Shown in pieces: positions 33,071-42,142 of a DNA stretch of 64,000 bases (its first letter is position 1; each line of letters starts with the position of its first letter). Below the pieces are notes generated by a model. The model was given only the letters and a program-made list of their open reading frames with translations, was not told the origin of the DNA and did no database searches. The DNA is from Nitrospirota bacterium (GTDB lineage Bacteria; JACPQY01): NCBI GenBank assembly GCA_016180645.1, contig JACPAV010000020.1, positions 54,818-118,817 of the forward strand, given 5' to 3'. Position numbers and translations under genes: made by a program.

Positions 33071-33344
33071 CGCCTTCCCCGGCCGTATCAGTCATGAAAA
33101 GTCGGCGGCAAGCAACGTACTGACCCATACCCCGTACCGATTCTTGTATCAGACGACACCGCGCATCGGCGGTCCCGGCTGGGCCTACGGGTGGGTGTCC
33201 TATCAGAATCCTTCCGGTCTGCCGGGCCTTGTTCGATCTTTGGAAAGAGAATCCCGGCGGTTGGGAAATGAATGCCGGTTCCGGGCCGACGAAGTGCATT
33301 CGGAAGATTTCGACCATCCGGACAATAAGAGGGGAGGACAATGA
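33063..33344 (+). CDS. small hypothetical protein
   Basis: This is a 93-residue protein, MADAFPGRISHEKSAASNVL..., with aromatic-rich centre. GAAGGAGGAGATCA precedes the ATG. Overlaps both neighbours. No family recognised. Confidence 0.6.
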   Translation: MADAFPGRISHEKSAASNVLTHTPYRFLYQTTPRIGGPGWAYGWVSYQNPSGLPGLVRSLERESRRLGNECRFRADEVHSEDFDHPDNKRGGQ

Positions 33345-33661
33345 AACCGACCAAAAAGGAAAAAGCCTGGCTCAAGAAGGTGCAGGCTCTCACCGACGAA
33401 TGCCCGGCCTGCGGGGGATCCGGTCGGGCGGAGGAAACGGTTGAAAACGAGAATCCTTGTCCGGTGTGCGCGCCCGTGCGGATTGCCGTCCATCGAATCA
33501 GGAAGCTGGACAAGCCGCTCGAATCTTTCTCGCTCTACAGCGACGATGACGACGTGGTTCTTTTCGATACCGAGCGAGCGGCGTCGAGAGCAAAGGCCCG
33601 ATGGGAAAAGGCCGCAGCAAACCACGTTCGGGGTCCTTATCGGCATTTCGGTCGAATCTAA
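33341..33661 (+). CDS. DnaJ-type zinc-motif protein
   Basis: This 106-residue protein has CPACGGSGRAEETVENENPC followed by PVC, a CxxCxGxG/CxxC zinc cluster, after a basic start (MKPTKKEKAWLKKVQ). The rest is helical. It lies 15 bases upstream of the clamp-like gene. Function unknown. Confidence 0.65.
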   Translation: MKPTKKEKAWLKKVQALTDECPACGGSGRAEETVENENPCPVCAPVRIAVHRIRKLDKPLESFSLYSDDDDVVLFDTERAASRAKARWEKAAANHVRGPYRHFGRI

Positions 33662-33676
33662 CCGAAAGGAGAAAAA

Positions 33677-34387
33677 ATGATTCTCACTCAACGCGCATTC
33701 GACAGCCTCTCCCTCGCCATCGGGCGGGTGGCACAAGCCCTGGACGCGCCGACCTATCGGCCGGCCTTCCTGATTCCGAGCTCGGTCTACGCGCTGACGG
33801 ACCTGGCGCTCAAGTCGGGTTATCCGGAGTACCACGACAAGGTTCACGTCGCAGACGGGGAAAACCACGTGGCGTTCACGGTGACGAACGGCAACGCCAT
33901 GGTACGCGTGACGTTCCCGCGCGAGACCGTGGAGGAATATCCAATGTTCGACGGCGTACCGGCAACCACGCTCGATTCCGAAGCAGTGCTTCCCGTCGAT
34001 ACGTTGAGGGCGTTCCTCAAGACCGCCAAGGATGGCCCCAGAAGCCTCCCGATCCTGAGGAAGGTCGCCTGCGCAATCAACGGCGACATCACCTTCGCCC
34101 ACACGGACTTGACCACACCCAAGGTGGTCAAGGTACCCAAGTCCGACAAGAAGTTCCCCGTTGTGGACAAATGCATTCCCAGGAAGAAGCCCGTTTTCAG
34201 CATCCACCTCAATCCGATCCTGCTGGTTGAAACGCTTCAAGTCATGGTGAAGACGCTATCGGAGCGGCCCGTTCAACCCTGTTTCACGTTCGAGTTCTAC
34301 GGCGAAGAGCAGCCCGTCCTCATCAAGGCAAAGAGCCTGGATTCAGAGACCACGGAACTGGGACTCGTGATGCCGATGCGCGACTGA
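33677..34387 (+). CDS. short sliding-clamp-like protein (DnaN paralog)
   Basis: This is a 236-residue protein. The order VAFTVTNGNAMVRVTFPRET, then LDSEAVLPVDTLRAFLKTAK, later VFSIHLNPILLVETLQVMVK and the C-terminal TTELGLVMPMRD resembles the second and third domains of a beta clamp. The ending (GLVMPMR) is the hallmark seen also in the full clamp at 54727 (ALVMPMRQ). A missing domain suggests it cannot form a normal two-subunit ring. It may be a regulator, an alternative clamp of higher subunit number or a relic. AAAGGAGAAAAA precedes the ATG. Confidence 0.65.
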   Translation: MILTQRAFDSLSLAIGRVAQALDAPTYRPAFLIPSSVYALTDLALKSGYPEYHDKVHVADGENHVAFTVTNGNAMVRVTFPRETVEEYPMFDGVPATTLDSEAVLPVDTLRAFLKTAKDGPRSLPILRKVACAINGDITFAHTDLTTPKVVKVPKSDKKFPVVDKCIPRKKPVFSIHLNPILLVETLQVMVKTLSERPVQPCFTFEFYGEEQPVLIKAKSLDSETTELGLVMPMRD

Positions 34388-34396
34388 TCATTCCAG

Positions 34397-34786
34397 ATGA
34401 ACGAGGGTATGGAAAGCGTCACGAACAGACCGGCAGGGCAAGCCGAAGAGGCAAGAGGGCCGCACGGCCTTCATCCGAGGAACAAGGAGAAGAGACCTAT
34501 CCTGAAAGAAGCCGCAAGCATAGGGCAGTCCATCGTAGAGGAGGATTTTCGGTGGAGCTTGCAATCCAGCCGAGGATCGATTCGGCGTTCGGCCCATAGA
34601 CTCATGGAGCACATGCTGCAAGGAGCCGAATTCGAGGAGGTGTGGAAGGAGTACGCCCGCCTTTTCTGGACGGATGCGATCGACCCGCCGGTACAGAGCG
34701 CCGTGAAGGAAGGACTGAAAGCGTACTGCGCAGGGCACAATCCCGCAGCCTATGGGGGAATATCTCACCCGGAGCAGGGATCATGA
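34397..34786 (+). CDS. hypothetical protein
   Basis: This 129-residue protein, MNEGMESVTNRPAGQAEEAR..., is helical with an unstructured start; the core runs FRWSLQSSRGSIRRSAHRLM and LMEHMLQGAEFEEVWKEYAR. The end overlaps the next gene. It sits directly before the ubiquitin-like cassette. No family recognised. Confidence 0.6.
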   Translation: MNEGMESVTNRPAGQAEEARGPHGLHPRNKEKRPILKEAASIGQSIVEEDFRWSLQSSRGSIRRSAHRLMEHMLQGAEFEEVWKEYARLFWTDAIDPPVQSAVKEGLKAYCAGHNPAAYGGISHPEQGS

Positions 34787-34989
34787 GACAACAAGGCGTG
34801 ATCGGCGGCCCGCACAGGCGGCCCGCCGGAAGAAGGCAAAGAGAACAGACAGCGGAGAAGTTGCGGCGCGCCCTCAAGGCATTCATGGCCGAGTATGACG
34901 CGCCAGGCCGGGAAAATAGAAAAGAGATCAGGCTTGGACGCGCAGCCCTGGCCGGGACCAGGAAGCGGCAGAAGCACAACCGGAAATGA
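34783..34989 (+). CDS. small basic protein
   Basis: This is a 68-residue, Arg/Lys-rich protein, MRQQGVIGGPHRRPAGRRQR..., coupled to the previous gene (ATGA). The helical middle (AEKLRRALKAFMAEYD) and charge suggest nucleic-acid binding. No family recognised. Confidence 0.5.
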   Translation: MRQQGVIGGPHRRPAGRRQREQTAEKLRRALKAFMAEYDAPGRENRKEIRLGRAALAGTRKRQKHNRK

Positions 34990-34996
34990 GACCCCG

Positions 34997-35362
34997 ATGA
35001 AAAGGATCCGACCCATCGTCAATCCAGACCTTCGACGCGCGCTGGAGGCATTCAAGGACCGCCCCGGAGGGGACGGGCGCTACGTTGCCGCGTACTGGGA
35101 GCCCAACGGGGATGAACTATGCCTGGACAACGGGAGGCGGCTCGAATGCGGCCTCTCGGACAACTGGGCGTGGCTTCGATTCCTGCGGGACCCGGCAAAC
35201 CGGTACGAGCTTGAGAAGGTACAACTTGGTAACAGCGAGCACACGGCCAATGACTGGGTCGTGTTCGACCTGAAGACGAACGTCGTCTTCGTCGCCGATG
35301 CCGGAGGAGCAAAGGCATTCGTGCGCCGCCCCCTTCGCTACGCTCCGGGGACGGCGATATGA
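34997..35362 (+). CDS. hypothetical protein with repeat-derived end
   Basis: This 121-residue protein, MKRIRPIVNPDLRRALEAFK..., ends RRPLRYAPGTAI, encoded by an RPE-like repeat (35326-35386) that also supplies its stop. The upstream 100 residues look normal and globular. No family recognised. Confidence 0.6.
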   Translation: MKRIRPIVNPDLRRALEAFKDRPGGDGRYVAAYWEPNGDELCLDNGRRLECGLSDNWAWLRFLRDPANRYELEKVQLGNSEHTANDWVVFDLKTNVVFVADAGGAKAFVRRPLRYAPGTAI

Positions 35363-35386
35363 AAAATCATGGGATCCATGCGCCGC
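35326..35386 (+). repeat. RPE-like dispersed repeat
   Basis: Same family as 13761-13820. It forms the end of the 34997 gene and continues into the spacer, where GATATGAAAAATCATGGG matches the consensus. Confidence 0.7.
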
Positions 35387-35453
35387 CAGTGGGCGCACTG
35401 AAATCAGATGGAAGAAAGCACTGCCGACAGGGCAGCAGGAAGGAGACCTCAAG

Positions 35454-36239
35454 ATGAAAGACCAGGAAACACAGGTTGAAGCCCGCACGGGCGAGGAACC
35501 GGAAAAGCCAACCGATGCATCCCCAGTCGGTGGGGAATCATCGCCCCATACGCCGGGCACTGGGGATGATGAGTCGAATCGCGACGAGACCGCCACGCCG
35601 GTGGACCCGTCCTGCGCAGTCCTTCCTTCGCCCGCCGAAGCGGGCTTCGCGAAGGCGGGAGCTGCTACGGAGGGGGAAACGACGGAGACAGAAAAAGACA
35701 AGGCTGAGACGGACACGGACGATGAGCCCGCTGACGACGTACCATCCCCGGCCGCGGCGGCCGGCGGCGAGGCGCAGGCACTGCCAGAAGGCGAGCGAAC
35801 CGGAAGGGAAGTCATCCCCTCCGCTGCGCTCCACGAACGAGGAGATGAAGAATCACGGGGGCCTTGCGTCGTCGTGACGCTTCAGTTTGCGGACCAAGGC
35901 GTCTTGATGGTGGTCTCGTCAACACTGGCCGGGGCGCCCGTCCTGGGACCGCGCAAGGTCCGGGCGGAGGACATGGGTGAGACACTACGGAGCGTTGTGG
36001 CGGGTTACCGACTCGACCTGGAGAAATTCAGGCTCGAGAAGAAAGCCAAAGAGGAAAAACAGGCCCGAAGGATCAAGACGAACACGGCTTCACGTGCCGG
36101 CATCACACCCAGTGCGCCGGCGACGAAAGCGGCGGTGCATACGGCCGGCCAGGCCACGGCTGGAACGCCCCCCGTGACAGGATCTCCAGAGAACGGGCCG
36201 CCTGCCGGGACAAAATCGGGTCAGCCGAGCCTCTTCTGA
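35454..36239 (+). CDS. PRTRC protein E-like, acidic, clamp-motif end
   Basis: This is a 261-residue protein, first in the ubiquitin-like cassette. About 110 acidic, disordered residues carry an inserted RPE-like repeat (IPSAALHERGDEESRG). The core VVVTLQFADQGVLMVVSSTL, then AEDMGETLRSVVAGYRLDLE, resembles PRTRC protein E (sheet then helix), followed by a charged helix and low-complexity tail. The last residues, SGQPSLF, look like a beta-clamp-binding motif. The assignment rests on gene order and weak similarity. AAGGAGACCTCAAG precedes the ATG. Confidence 0.5.
   Translation: MKDQETQVEARTGEEPEKPTDASPVGGESSPHTPGTGDDESNRDETATPVDPSCAVLPSPAEAGFAKAGAATEGETTETEKDKAETDTDDEPADDVPSPAAAAGGEAQALPEGERTGREVIPSAALHERGDEESRGPCVVVTLQFADQGVLMVVSSTLAGAPVLGPRKVRAEDMGETLRSVVAGYRLDLEKFRLEKKAKEEKQARRIKTNTASRAGITPSAPATKAAVHTAGQATAGTPPVTGSPENGPPAGTKSGQPSLF
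35814..35872 (+). repeat. RPE-like dispersed repeat
   Basis: Same family, in frame inside the protein E-like gene, encoding IPSAALHERGDEESRG. Confidence 0.7.
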
Positions 36240-36285
36240 GAGGACAACGAACCCATCCGGAAGAAAAGGAATACAGGAGCACAAG

Positions 36286-36540
36286 ATGGAAACACCACAA
36301 GAAGGCAAGACCAAAGAAGCACCCCCATCCCAGGGACAATTGGAAATGAGGAAACGGGTGTTCGTCTACGACGGCAAGCGATTCCCCGATCCGGATCCCG
36401 GCGCAAGCATCACGCAGGTGCGGGACGTCCTGCGCGGGGCGTTTCCGGAGCTGGCCGAGGCGGAGACGCAAACCAACACCCTGGCGGACGGCACGGAGGA
36501 GATCACCTTCCGGAAAGTCGCGGGACGAAAAGGCCGCTAG
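36286..36540 (+). CDS. PRTRC protein C: prokaryotic ubiquitin-like protein
   Basis: This 84-residue protein has KRVFVYDGKRFPDPDPGASI, then TQVRDVLRGAFPELAEAETQ and EEITFRKVAGRKGR. That is the pattern F.Y.G..fPDP.p..s..qVRd......PELa.A.t...., ending in basic residues after a GxKG-like turn, of the Prok_Ub/PRTRC protein C family. The C-terminus lacks a Gly-Gly pair. It would be the small modifier handled by the E1-like, E2-like and JAB proteins encoded downstream. Position second in the cassette matches PRTRC loci. Confidence 0.85.
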   Translation: METPQEGKTKEAPPSQGQLEMRKRVFVYDGKRFPDPDPGASITQVRDVLRGAFPELAEAETQTNTLADGTEEITFRKVAGRKGR

Positions 36541-36565
36541 AAGCCGTCGTTCGGCGGCAGCGGCC

Positions 36566-36814
36566 ATGGCGAAAACGGGGGCGATCAGCCGGATCCTGAA
36601 CGGACTCATCAAGGTCCCGGCCGACCCCATGAGCGAACAGGTGTGGGAGTTCCTCAGAATGGAGCCCTCGGCAGGAGAGCTGATCAAGCGGGGCGATGAA
36701 ATCCTGCAAGCCGTCCGAACGCTCGAAAGGCGAGTAGGGGGCGTGGAGGCCATCATCAAGCGAATCCAATGCACTCGGGCCATTCCTTCGAAAACAACGC
36801 CGCCAGGCCTGTAA
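36566..36814 (+). CDS. small helical protein in the PRTRC cassette
   Basis: This is an 82-residue protein, MAKTGAISRILNGLIKVPAD..., mostly helical with a Glu-rich coil (LIKRGDEILQAVRTLERRVG). The end overlaps the next gene by 46 bases. This extra gene between C and F is not part of the usual cassette. Function unknown. Confidence 0.55.
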   Translation: MAKTGAISRILNGLIKVPADPMSEQVWEFLRMEPSAGELIKRGDEILQAVRTLERRVGGVEAIIKRIQCTRAIPSKTTPPGL

Positions 36815-37617
36815 GTCTATCGGCCATCCGGGGACTCCTTCTCGCCGGCACCCACCGGCTGAGGTACAGCTGGATGGCAGAACAGCTCGAGTCCCTTCTT
36901 GAGGTAAAGAACTTCCTGCTGGCCGCGCAGCGCCACCTGCCGGCCCGGGCCGAGTACCTGGGAAACGTGCTGCGGCAAAGAGGAGCGCTCAGCTGCTTCC
37001 TGGAGTTCTTGAACGCCCTCAGGGAGGAGGACGTTCTCCCCATACCGGACTACATGGGCGAAGAGGCGGATGAGATCACGACGACGATCCCCCTCAACGT
37101 CATGGGGATCCATTACGACTCGCTTCCGGACTTCGGGAAAGCCGCGTGCCTGGCGGCGGCGATGTGTAGCGACGACCCGTCGTTCCTCGGTCCTCTCCAT
37201 GACGCCGCCTGCGTTCCCCTGCGAGAGGAATTCTGCGTCTGGGGCGGAGTCTGCTCAGGGCAAGAAGACCTCAAATGGCTGCGAGGCGTCAAAGCCGGGC
37301 GGCAGTGGAGACATCTCCCAAGCCTCCTCACCTGGGTGCTCAAGAAGGGCGGGAACGCGTTTGTCGACTACTCCGATGAGGAGTTCTGCGAGATGGGGGA
37401 GCCGAACTGGGACGACATCGATCACGTGGTGAAGGAGTACGCCCGCGCCAGGAGCATTCTCGGCCGCGCGACCTGGATGCGCGACCGTGTGGATGAAGGA
37501 GGAGCGCCCCGCCTCAAGGAAATGGCCTGCATCCTTGAAACGGGGATGAACAACTTTCTGAAGGGACGATTTCATGACAACCGGCAGCTCACTCTTTGGC
37601 CTCATCCCGGACATTGA
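36769..37617 (+). CDS. PRTRC protein F-like
   Basis: This 282-residue protein lies between C and B as F does in PRTRC loci. TTTIPLNVMGIHYDSLPDFG near residue 105 and CAAAMCSDDPSFLGPLHDA-type helices resemble the middle of protein F, though the match is weak. The start at ATG 36769 overlaps the previous gene; an ATG at 36872 is possible. No enzymatic motif seen. Role in the ubiquitin-like system is unknown. Confidence 0.5.
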   Translation: MHSGHSFENNAARPVSLSAIRGLLLAGTHRLRYSWMAEQLESLLEVKNFLLAAQRHLPARAEYLGNVLRQRGALSCFLEFLNALREEDVLPIPDYMGEEADEITTTIPLNVMGIHYDSLPDFGKAACLAAAMCSDDPSFLGPLHDAACVPLREEFCVWGGVCSGQEDLKWLRGVKAGRQWRHLPSLLTWVLKKGGNAFVDYSDEEFCEMGEPNWDDIDHVVKEYARARSILGRATWMRDRVDEGGAPRLKEMACILETGMNNFLKGRFHDNRQLTLWPHPGH

Positions 37618-38272
37618 GCACGCGGCTCAGGAACTGCGGGCCCGGATCGACGTCTACGACGAATCGATCCACGTGGCCGTCCGGTCCGAGCGGGGAATCC
37701 GCCGTATGGAAGTCGCACCGGAAGATCTGGCGCACGCCTTCCAGGGAATCGCGCTCACAAGCGGAATCCTGCCCAAGGGCACGGTCTTCTGGGCATCGCG
37801 AGGGACCGGGACCCGAATCGGCGTCGAAATCCCACCGGGCCGCCGGGACGTCACGTGGCGGGAAAGTAGCGGGCGGATCCGGTCGGGTAGGATTCCATAT
37901 CCCCGACTTCTATTTATCGGAGAGGAGCGGTCCTACCGTCTCTACGCCCTCAAGAGCACACCACTGGAAAGGTCCACCGTCCTTTGGGAGGCGCCTTTCC
38001 CGAACATCTACGCCGACGGAAGGATCTGCCGGGGAACAGCGCCCTTCCCGGACGCGCATCCGCAAACGATGATGAAAGCCTTCGACGTCTTCATGGAGAG
38101 CGAGTTCAACGCGGACCTGTCGGGAAGGCGTTGCCATTCCTACCCGGAAGACGTCCGACGACTTTGGGAGGGAATACGAGGTCGAAGGCGCTTCCCGGAA
38201 ATCCAGTTGATCAAGACGCACCTGACGCTGGGAGACCTGATCGGAAAGGACCATGGACCCGACTTGCGATAG
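37574..38272 (+). CDS. PRTRC protein B: E2-like
   Basis: This is a 232-residue protein. The C-terminal half matches PRTRC protein B: YPRLLFIGEERSYRLYALKS, STVLWEAPFPNIYADGRICR, GTAPFPDAH and FMESEFNADLSG, then a LTLGDLIG end. Cys of GRICRG is the predicted E2-like thioester residue. The protein is expected to take the ubiquitin-like modifier from the ThiF/E1-like protein. AAGGGA precedes the ATG 37574 and the gene overlaps both neighbours. Confidence 0.85.
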   Translation: MTTGSSLFGLIPDIEHAAQELRARIDVYDESIHVAVRSERGIRRMEVAPEDLAHAFQGIALTSGILPKGTVFWASRGTGTRIGVEIPPGRRDVTWRESSGRIRSGRIPYPRLLFIGEERSYRLYALKSTPLERSTVLWEAPFPNIYADGRICRGTAPFPDAHPQTMMKAFDVFMESEFNADLSGRRCHSYPEDVRRLWEGIRGRRRFPEIQLIKTHLTLGDLIGKDHGPDLR

Positions 38273-39059
38273 CCAAACTCGAGCATGGCTCAGAAGCTTG
38301 GTGGACTACCACGTCTACACGGGAGAGTCGCTGCCGCCCGTTGCAAGCCTGGCGGGATACGACTACGTGCTGGCGGGAAACGGCCTCTTCAAGAGGGCAC
38401 AGAACGCGCTCCTATCGGCGACCATCCGGACGGCCGCGTTCAAAGCGCCGCTCCTTCCCACCTTGGAGGAAAGCCTGTCGCTGACGCATGGAAGAGTTCC
38501 CGGAAGGCTCATGGGACTGGCACTCAAGGAGAGCCGAGAAATGGCGGAGGAGATGTCGCCGCGCGAGACACTCTTCTTGATCCGGTACGATCCAGAGGCG
38601 CAGACGTATACCCTCGAGCATCCCGAGACGGAGGTTGGCACGTTCGCCGGCGTGGAGTACAGGGTTGAGGATCCCACAAACATTCTGGTCGACCTTCACA
38701 GCCACCACAATATGGCGGCCTGGTTCTCCGAAACGGACGACCGCGACGAGCAGGGACTACGAGTGTACGGAGTACTGGGACGAGTCGGCACACGGCCGGA
38801 GCTGGCGCTGCGAGTGGGCATCTACGGACACCATGGTGCGATTCGAGCAGAAGACGTTTTCGATGGCGTAACGTCACTCGTGGAAGAGGACGGGGGATCC
38901 GAGCCGCGCGATCTGAAAGAGGAAGCCGGGAAAGGAGATCCGACCTCCCGGGATCCCGACACGGAGGGAACACTGGTCCTTACGGGGAAAACCGCACAGG
39001 GACTATTCGAGCAGCTCAGAAGGTGCTGGGAAGCCCTGACCCCACGAGGACGAAGATGA
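38253..39059 (+). CDS. PRTRC protein A: JAB/MPN metallopeptidase
   Basis: This 268-residue protein has VDLHSHHNMAAWFSETDDRD, the JAMM zinc motif HxH...SxxD, preceded by a Glu-containing strand (PRETLFLIRYD). YGVLGRVGTRPELALRVGIY continues the fold. It would cleave or process the ubiquitin-like modifier or its conjugates. Overlaps the E2-like gene and ends in ATGA with the ThiF gene. The disordered C-terminus (EEDGGSEPRDLKEEAGKG) is followed by a helix. Confidence 0.88.
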   Translation: MDPTCDSQTRAWLRSLVDYHVYTGESLPPVASLAGYDYVLAGNGLFKRAQNALLSATIRTAAFKAPLLPTLEESLSLTHGRVPGRLMGLALKESREMAEEMSPRETLFLIRYDPEAQTYTLEHPETEVGTFAGVEYRVEDPTNILVDLHSHHNMAAWFSETDDRDEQGLRVYGVLGRVGTRPELALRVGIYGHHGAIRAEDVFDGVTSLVEEDGGSEPRDLKEEAGKGDPTSRDPDTEGTLVLTGKTAQGLFEQLRRCWEALTPRGRR

Positions 39060-40123
39060 AAAGAGGGGGACAGGTCATCGTCCCCTCCGCTCCGCTCCAC
39101 GGACGACGAGATGAAAAATCATGGGGGCGTTGCGTCGACTTTTCGCCTCTCTGGAGAATGGTCTTCAACACACGAGCAGAGTTTTCGATTCTCCACGTGG
39201 GCTGCGGTGGAACAGGCAGTTTCCTCTCCGGAAGCCTGGCGAGACTCGCCCATACGGCGAGGAGAACAGGACTAACCCTCGACGTCGTATTCATCGACCC
39301 GGACACGGTCACGGAAGCAAACGTAGGACGCCAAAACTTCTGCCCCGCCGACGTGGGGCGTCCAAAGGCAGAGGCTCTGTCGGAGCGGTACAACCGGGCG
39401 TACGGGTGGAACAGCACGGCGGTGGTCGAACACTTCAAGGTGTGGGCAAACGACCATAAAGCCAATCGACACATCGGGGGACTCGTTGTCGGCTGTGTAG
39501 ACACGGCGGCCGCGCGCCGGGAAATCGCGGAGTGGATCCAAGGAGCATGGGGGGGATGGTTCTGGCTGGACCTCGGCAACCACCGGCTGTCGGGACAGGT
39601 GCTTTTCGGAAACTTGGCGCGCAAAATCGGTCCCCCCGATCGAGTGGAAGGAGTTCGACTCCTGAAAGGTCTGCCGCTTCCCTCCTTTCAACACCCCGAT
39701 TTGCTACAGGACGAGCCGCAAGAGGCCGGGTCGGCCATCCTAGCCGCTCCCGCCTTCGCGACTCGTGCTACGCAGCGAAGCCCTGCTTCGCAGAGTGGCA
39801 AGCCCGCTACGGCGGGCGAAGGAAGGTCCGGCACCGCTTCCGCGTCCTGCGGGCGGAGCGACACACCGACGTCCTGCGCCGCGCGCATCGAGCGAGGCGA
39901 ACAGGGGCTGTTCGTCAACCAAATGGCCGCGGCCGTAGGGGCGGAGTACCTGTACGACATGCTGGTCACGGGGGAGATGAGGCGCTTCGCCACATACTTC
40001 GACCTCGAAAGCGGTTCGATGAGATCGCTCGCGACAACTGAGGCCAACCTTCGGCGGTTCAGCCGCCGGGAGAGAAAGCAGGACGGCAGCAAAGCGACCC
40101 CACTTCAGGCAGCCGCCGCATAG
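39056..40123 (+). CDS. PRTRC ThiF-family E1-like protein with repeat insertions
   Basis: This is a 355-residue protein. ILHVGCGGTGSFLSGSLARL is the nucleotide-binding Rossmann motif and FIDPDTVTEANVGRQNF is the E1/ThiF Asp-Asn-Arg motif. GCVDTAAARREI follows. Adenylation of the ubiquitin-like C-terminus is expected. Residues about 10-33 are an RPE-like repeat (39080-39138); without it the protein would begin near MVFNTRAEF. A second insertion near residues 222-268 (EAGSAILAAPAFATRATQRS...) comes from a nested repeat (39721-39858). Both are in frame, so the enzyme may be interrupted or tolerant. ATGA overlaps the JAB gene. Confidence 0.85.
   Translation: MKRGGQVIVPSAPLHGRRDEKSWGRCVDFSPLWRMVFNTRAEFSILHVGCGGTGSFLSGSLARLAHTARRTGLTLDVVFIDPDTVTEANVGRQNFCPADVGRPKAEALSERYNRAYGWNSTAVVEHFKVWANDHKANRHIGGLVVGCVDTAAARREIAEWIQGAWGGWFWLDLGNHRLSGQVLFGNLARKIGPPDRVEGVRLLKGLPLPSFQHPDLLQDEPQEAGSAILAAPAFATRATQRSPASQSGKPATAGEGRSGTASASCGRSDTPTSCAARIERGEQGLFVNQMAAAVGAEYLYDMLVTGEMRRFATYFDLESGSMRSLATTEANLRRFSRRERKQDGSKATPLQAAAA
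39080..39138 (+). repeat. RPE-like dispersed repeat
   Basis: Best match to the consensus: CTCCGCTCCGCTCCACGG, then ACGACGAGATGAAAAATCAT. In frame at the N-terminus of the ThiF gene. Confidence 0.8.
39721..39858 (+). repeat. composite dispersed repeat inside the ThiF gene
   Basis: The ends match the single block at 13309-13375. A second palindromic segment (GCCTTCGCGACTCGTGC ... GCGGGCGAAGG) has been inserted in its middle. The reading frame stays open through both, a repeat-in-repeat event. Confidence 0.7.
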
Positions 40124-40161
40124 CCGGCGGCACACCCATCACACGAAAGGACAGGACAATC

Positions 40162-42024
40162 ATGCCAGAGATTTGCGCGTCAGTGGATCCCAACATCATC
40201 AGGGAACTTCCACGGTTTTTCGGCAGCTGGGTCTGCGCCCTCGGGGAACTCCTGCAGAACGCCTACCGTGCGGGGGCAGGGAAAGTCGATATGATGGTCG
40301 ACAAGACCTCAGGGCTCCTGTCGATCACGGACGACGGCGCGGGCATGGAAGAACCGGGAGTCCTTCTCCGGGCGGGAGCCAGCGGCTGGAATGGCACCGT
40401 GGTGGATCCTGCAGGGCTGGGATTTTTCGCCCACCTGGCCTTCGTCACGCAGACGTGCGTTACATCGGGACGCCCGGGGCGACGATGGCGTCTAACTCTG
40501 ACGCCGGAGATCCTAAGCGGAGGGCCGGCGACCTGGGAGAACGTGACTGCGACGGAAGCGCAGAGCGGCACGCGAATCGAGCTCACGCTGAAACCCGGAG
40601 CGATCGCACTCAAGGACGAAGAGGTTGAGGAAACCGTCCGATCGGCACGAGCCTACTACCCCTTCAGGCTCACACTGAACGGACGGGTCATCGAGCCCCG
40701 GAGCCGGTTCCAACCGCTGCTCACCGTAGAAACGCCGGCGGGACCGGCCAAGATCGGTCCGCGACCGGGAGCGTACCGAGGCGGATTCCATGCCGTATGG
40801 GAACACCGCGTGATCGGATCGGAGATCGGCGGATCCTCCGCCTTTCAGAACGGGATGCAGGCGGCCGCGAAGAAGTGCCGAAGACCCATGCTTGCGAAGG
40901 AACTCATGTGTCTGCATTGGGAGTGGTTTGTAAGTCCCGACTGCGGGGTGAGGCCCAGGCTTCCGGAGAGGAGCGAGCTGATCGACAACGAAGCCCTGAA
41001 GAACGCCTGCGGGTCTCTCCTTGATGCCGTCGTCACCATCGTTGAAAAGGCGATCACGGGGGCCGGTGACCTGCCCGACAAAATCGGGGCAATGGACGAC
41101 GATCTGTGCAAGCAGCTGGGCGGCGGACTGCTACCCAAGGAACTGATAACCGGCATCTGGCACACCATCTGGGAGGAGCTCATACCTGGGTACGTCAGGG
41201 TAAGCTGGAATAATCCCACGGACTTCGAGTGCTGGTACCGGGAAAACAACGGGATCATGGTCCGGCGATTGGGAAGGTATTTCTATACGCGCAGGGCCGT
41301 CCTGACCAGCTCGTCCGACCTGGAGCAGACACTGAACCTCCTGGGACACGATACGTCGTTCATACCCGGGGCCGTGAGCCCCAGGGTCATCATCAGGGGG
41401 CTGAGGCAATCGAACGAAAGCCCCGATGTGGCCTTGGCGGAGTCGATCGAGGTGGAAGGAATCGGGTCGATTCCGTTCATCCTGAAAGACGTCGAGGAAG
41501 AGCGTGCCGAAGCGCCGTACGCCGAGGACGAGTCTGGGAGACCCTTGGAGGTGGAGAAGCTCATCGTGTACGCAGGCAGCCCGGAAGAGTTTATCCGGGT
41601 GCTCGAAGGGGGCGACGAACGGTTTTCAAACGCGTTCTTTCTCGCCCGGCACTACTTGGGGGACGAGTGGGAATGGTGCGACGTCGATGGCGAGGACGTC
41701 TCCATAAGTCACGGTACGATCCGCGAGGAACTGATCGAACAGGTGACCAAAGGATTCCGTGCTGATCGGCTCCAGGCCACCGAGCGGTATTTCAAGACGA
41801 ATGCCGCAGTGGACCGGGTACGAACGGTTCGGGAGGACCTGAGCGCGGCCACGAAGGAAATCGCGCATCCGTTCATGTCCGACAAGCGCGAGATCGAGGA
41901 CTTGCTCGAAACGGCGGCGACTAATCTTAGGAAGGCCGAAAGACTCGTCCTCAAGGAATGCACAAGACTCAGGAAGGAAGCCGGGATGGCCTCCTCAGAG
42001 GAGGCGGGCGGCGTGCCGGCCTAA
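40162..42024 (+). CDS. GHKL-family ATPase
   Basis: This 620-residue protein has the Bergerat ATP-binding fold: ELLQNAYRAGAGKV (N box), TDDGAGMEEP (D/G box), PAGLGFFAHL (G2) and a GTRIELTL strand. The remaining 450 residues are mixed and end in a helical segment (DIEDLLETAATNLRKAERL). GHKL ATPases include MutL, Hsp90, topoisomerase and MORC groups; this one is closest in layout to stand-alone bacterial homologs. It directly follows the E1-like gene, 39 bases apart. A partnership with the ubiquitin-like system is an inference from position. Confidence 0.8.
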   Translation: MPEICASVDPNIIRELPRFFGSWVCALGELLQNAYRAGAGKVDMMVDKTSGLLSITDDGAGMEEPGVLLRAGASGWNGTVVDPAGLGFFAHLAFVTQTCVTSGRPGRRWRLTLTPEILSGGPATWENVTATEAQSGTRIELTLKPGAIALKDEEVEETVRSARAYYPFRLTLNGRVIEPRSRFQPLLTVETPAGPAKIGPRPGAYRGGFHAVWEHRVIGSEIGGSSAFQNGMQAAAKKCRRPMLAKELMCLHWEWFVSPDCGVRPRLPERSELIDNEALKNACGSLLDAVVTIVEKAITGAGDLPDKIGAMDDDLCKQLGGGLLPKELITGIWHTIWEELIPGYVRVSWNNPTDFECWYRENNGIMVRRLGRYFYTRRAVLTSSSDLEQTLNLLGHDTSFIPGAVSPRVIIRGLRQSNESPDVALAESIEVEGIGSIPFILKDVEEERAEAPYAEDESGRPLEVEKLIVYAGSPEEFIRVLEGGDERFSNAFFLARHYLGDEWEWCDVDGEDVSISHGTIREELIEQVTKGFRADRLQATERYFKTNAAVDRVRTVREDLSAATKEIAHPFMSDKREIEDLLETAATNLRKAERLVLKECTRLRKEAGMASSEEAGGVPA

Positions 42025-42142
42025 GAGGCCGGTAGCGCGAGCTCGGAACAGGTCCAAGAAGAAAACAAATGCCGGCGGCAAGCCGATGGGCCGCGGGACA
42101 TGAGACGGAGGAACCACGCGAAACGGACGAGGAAGAGGCCCC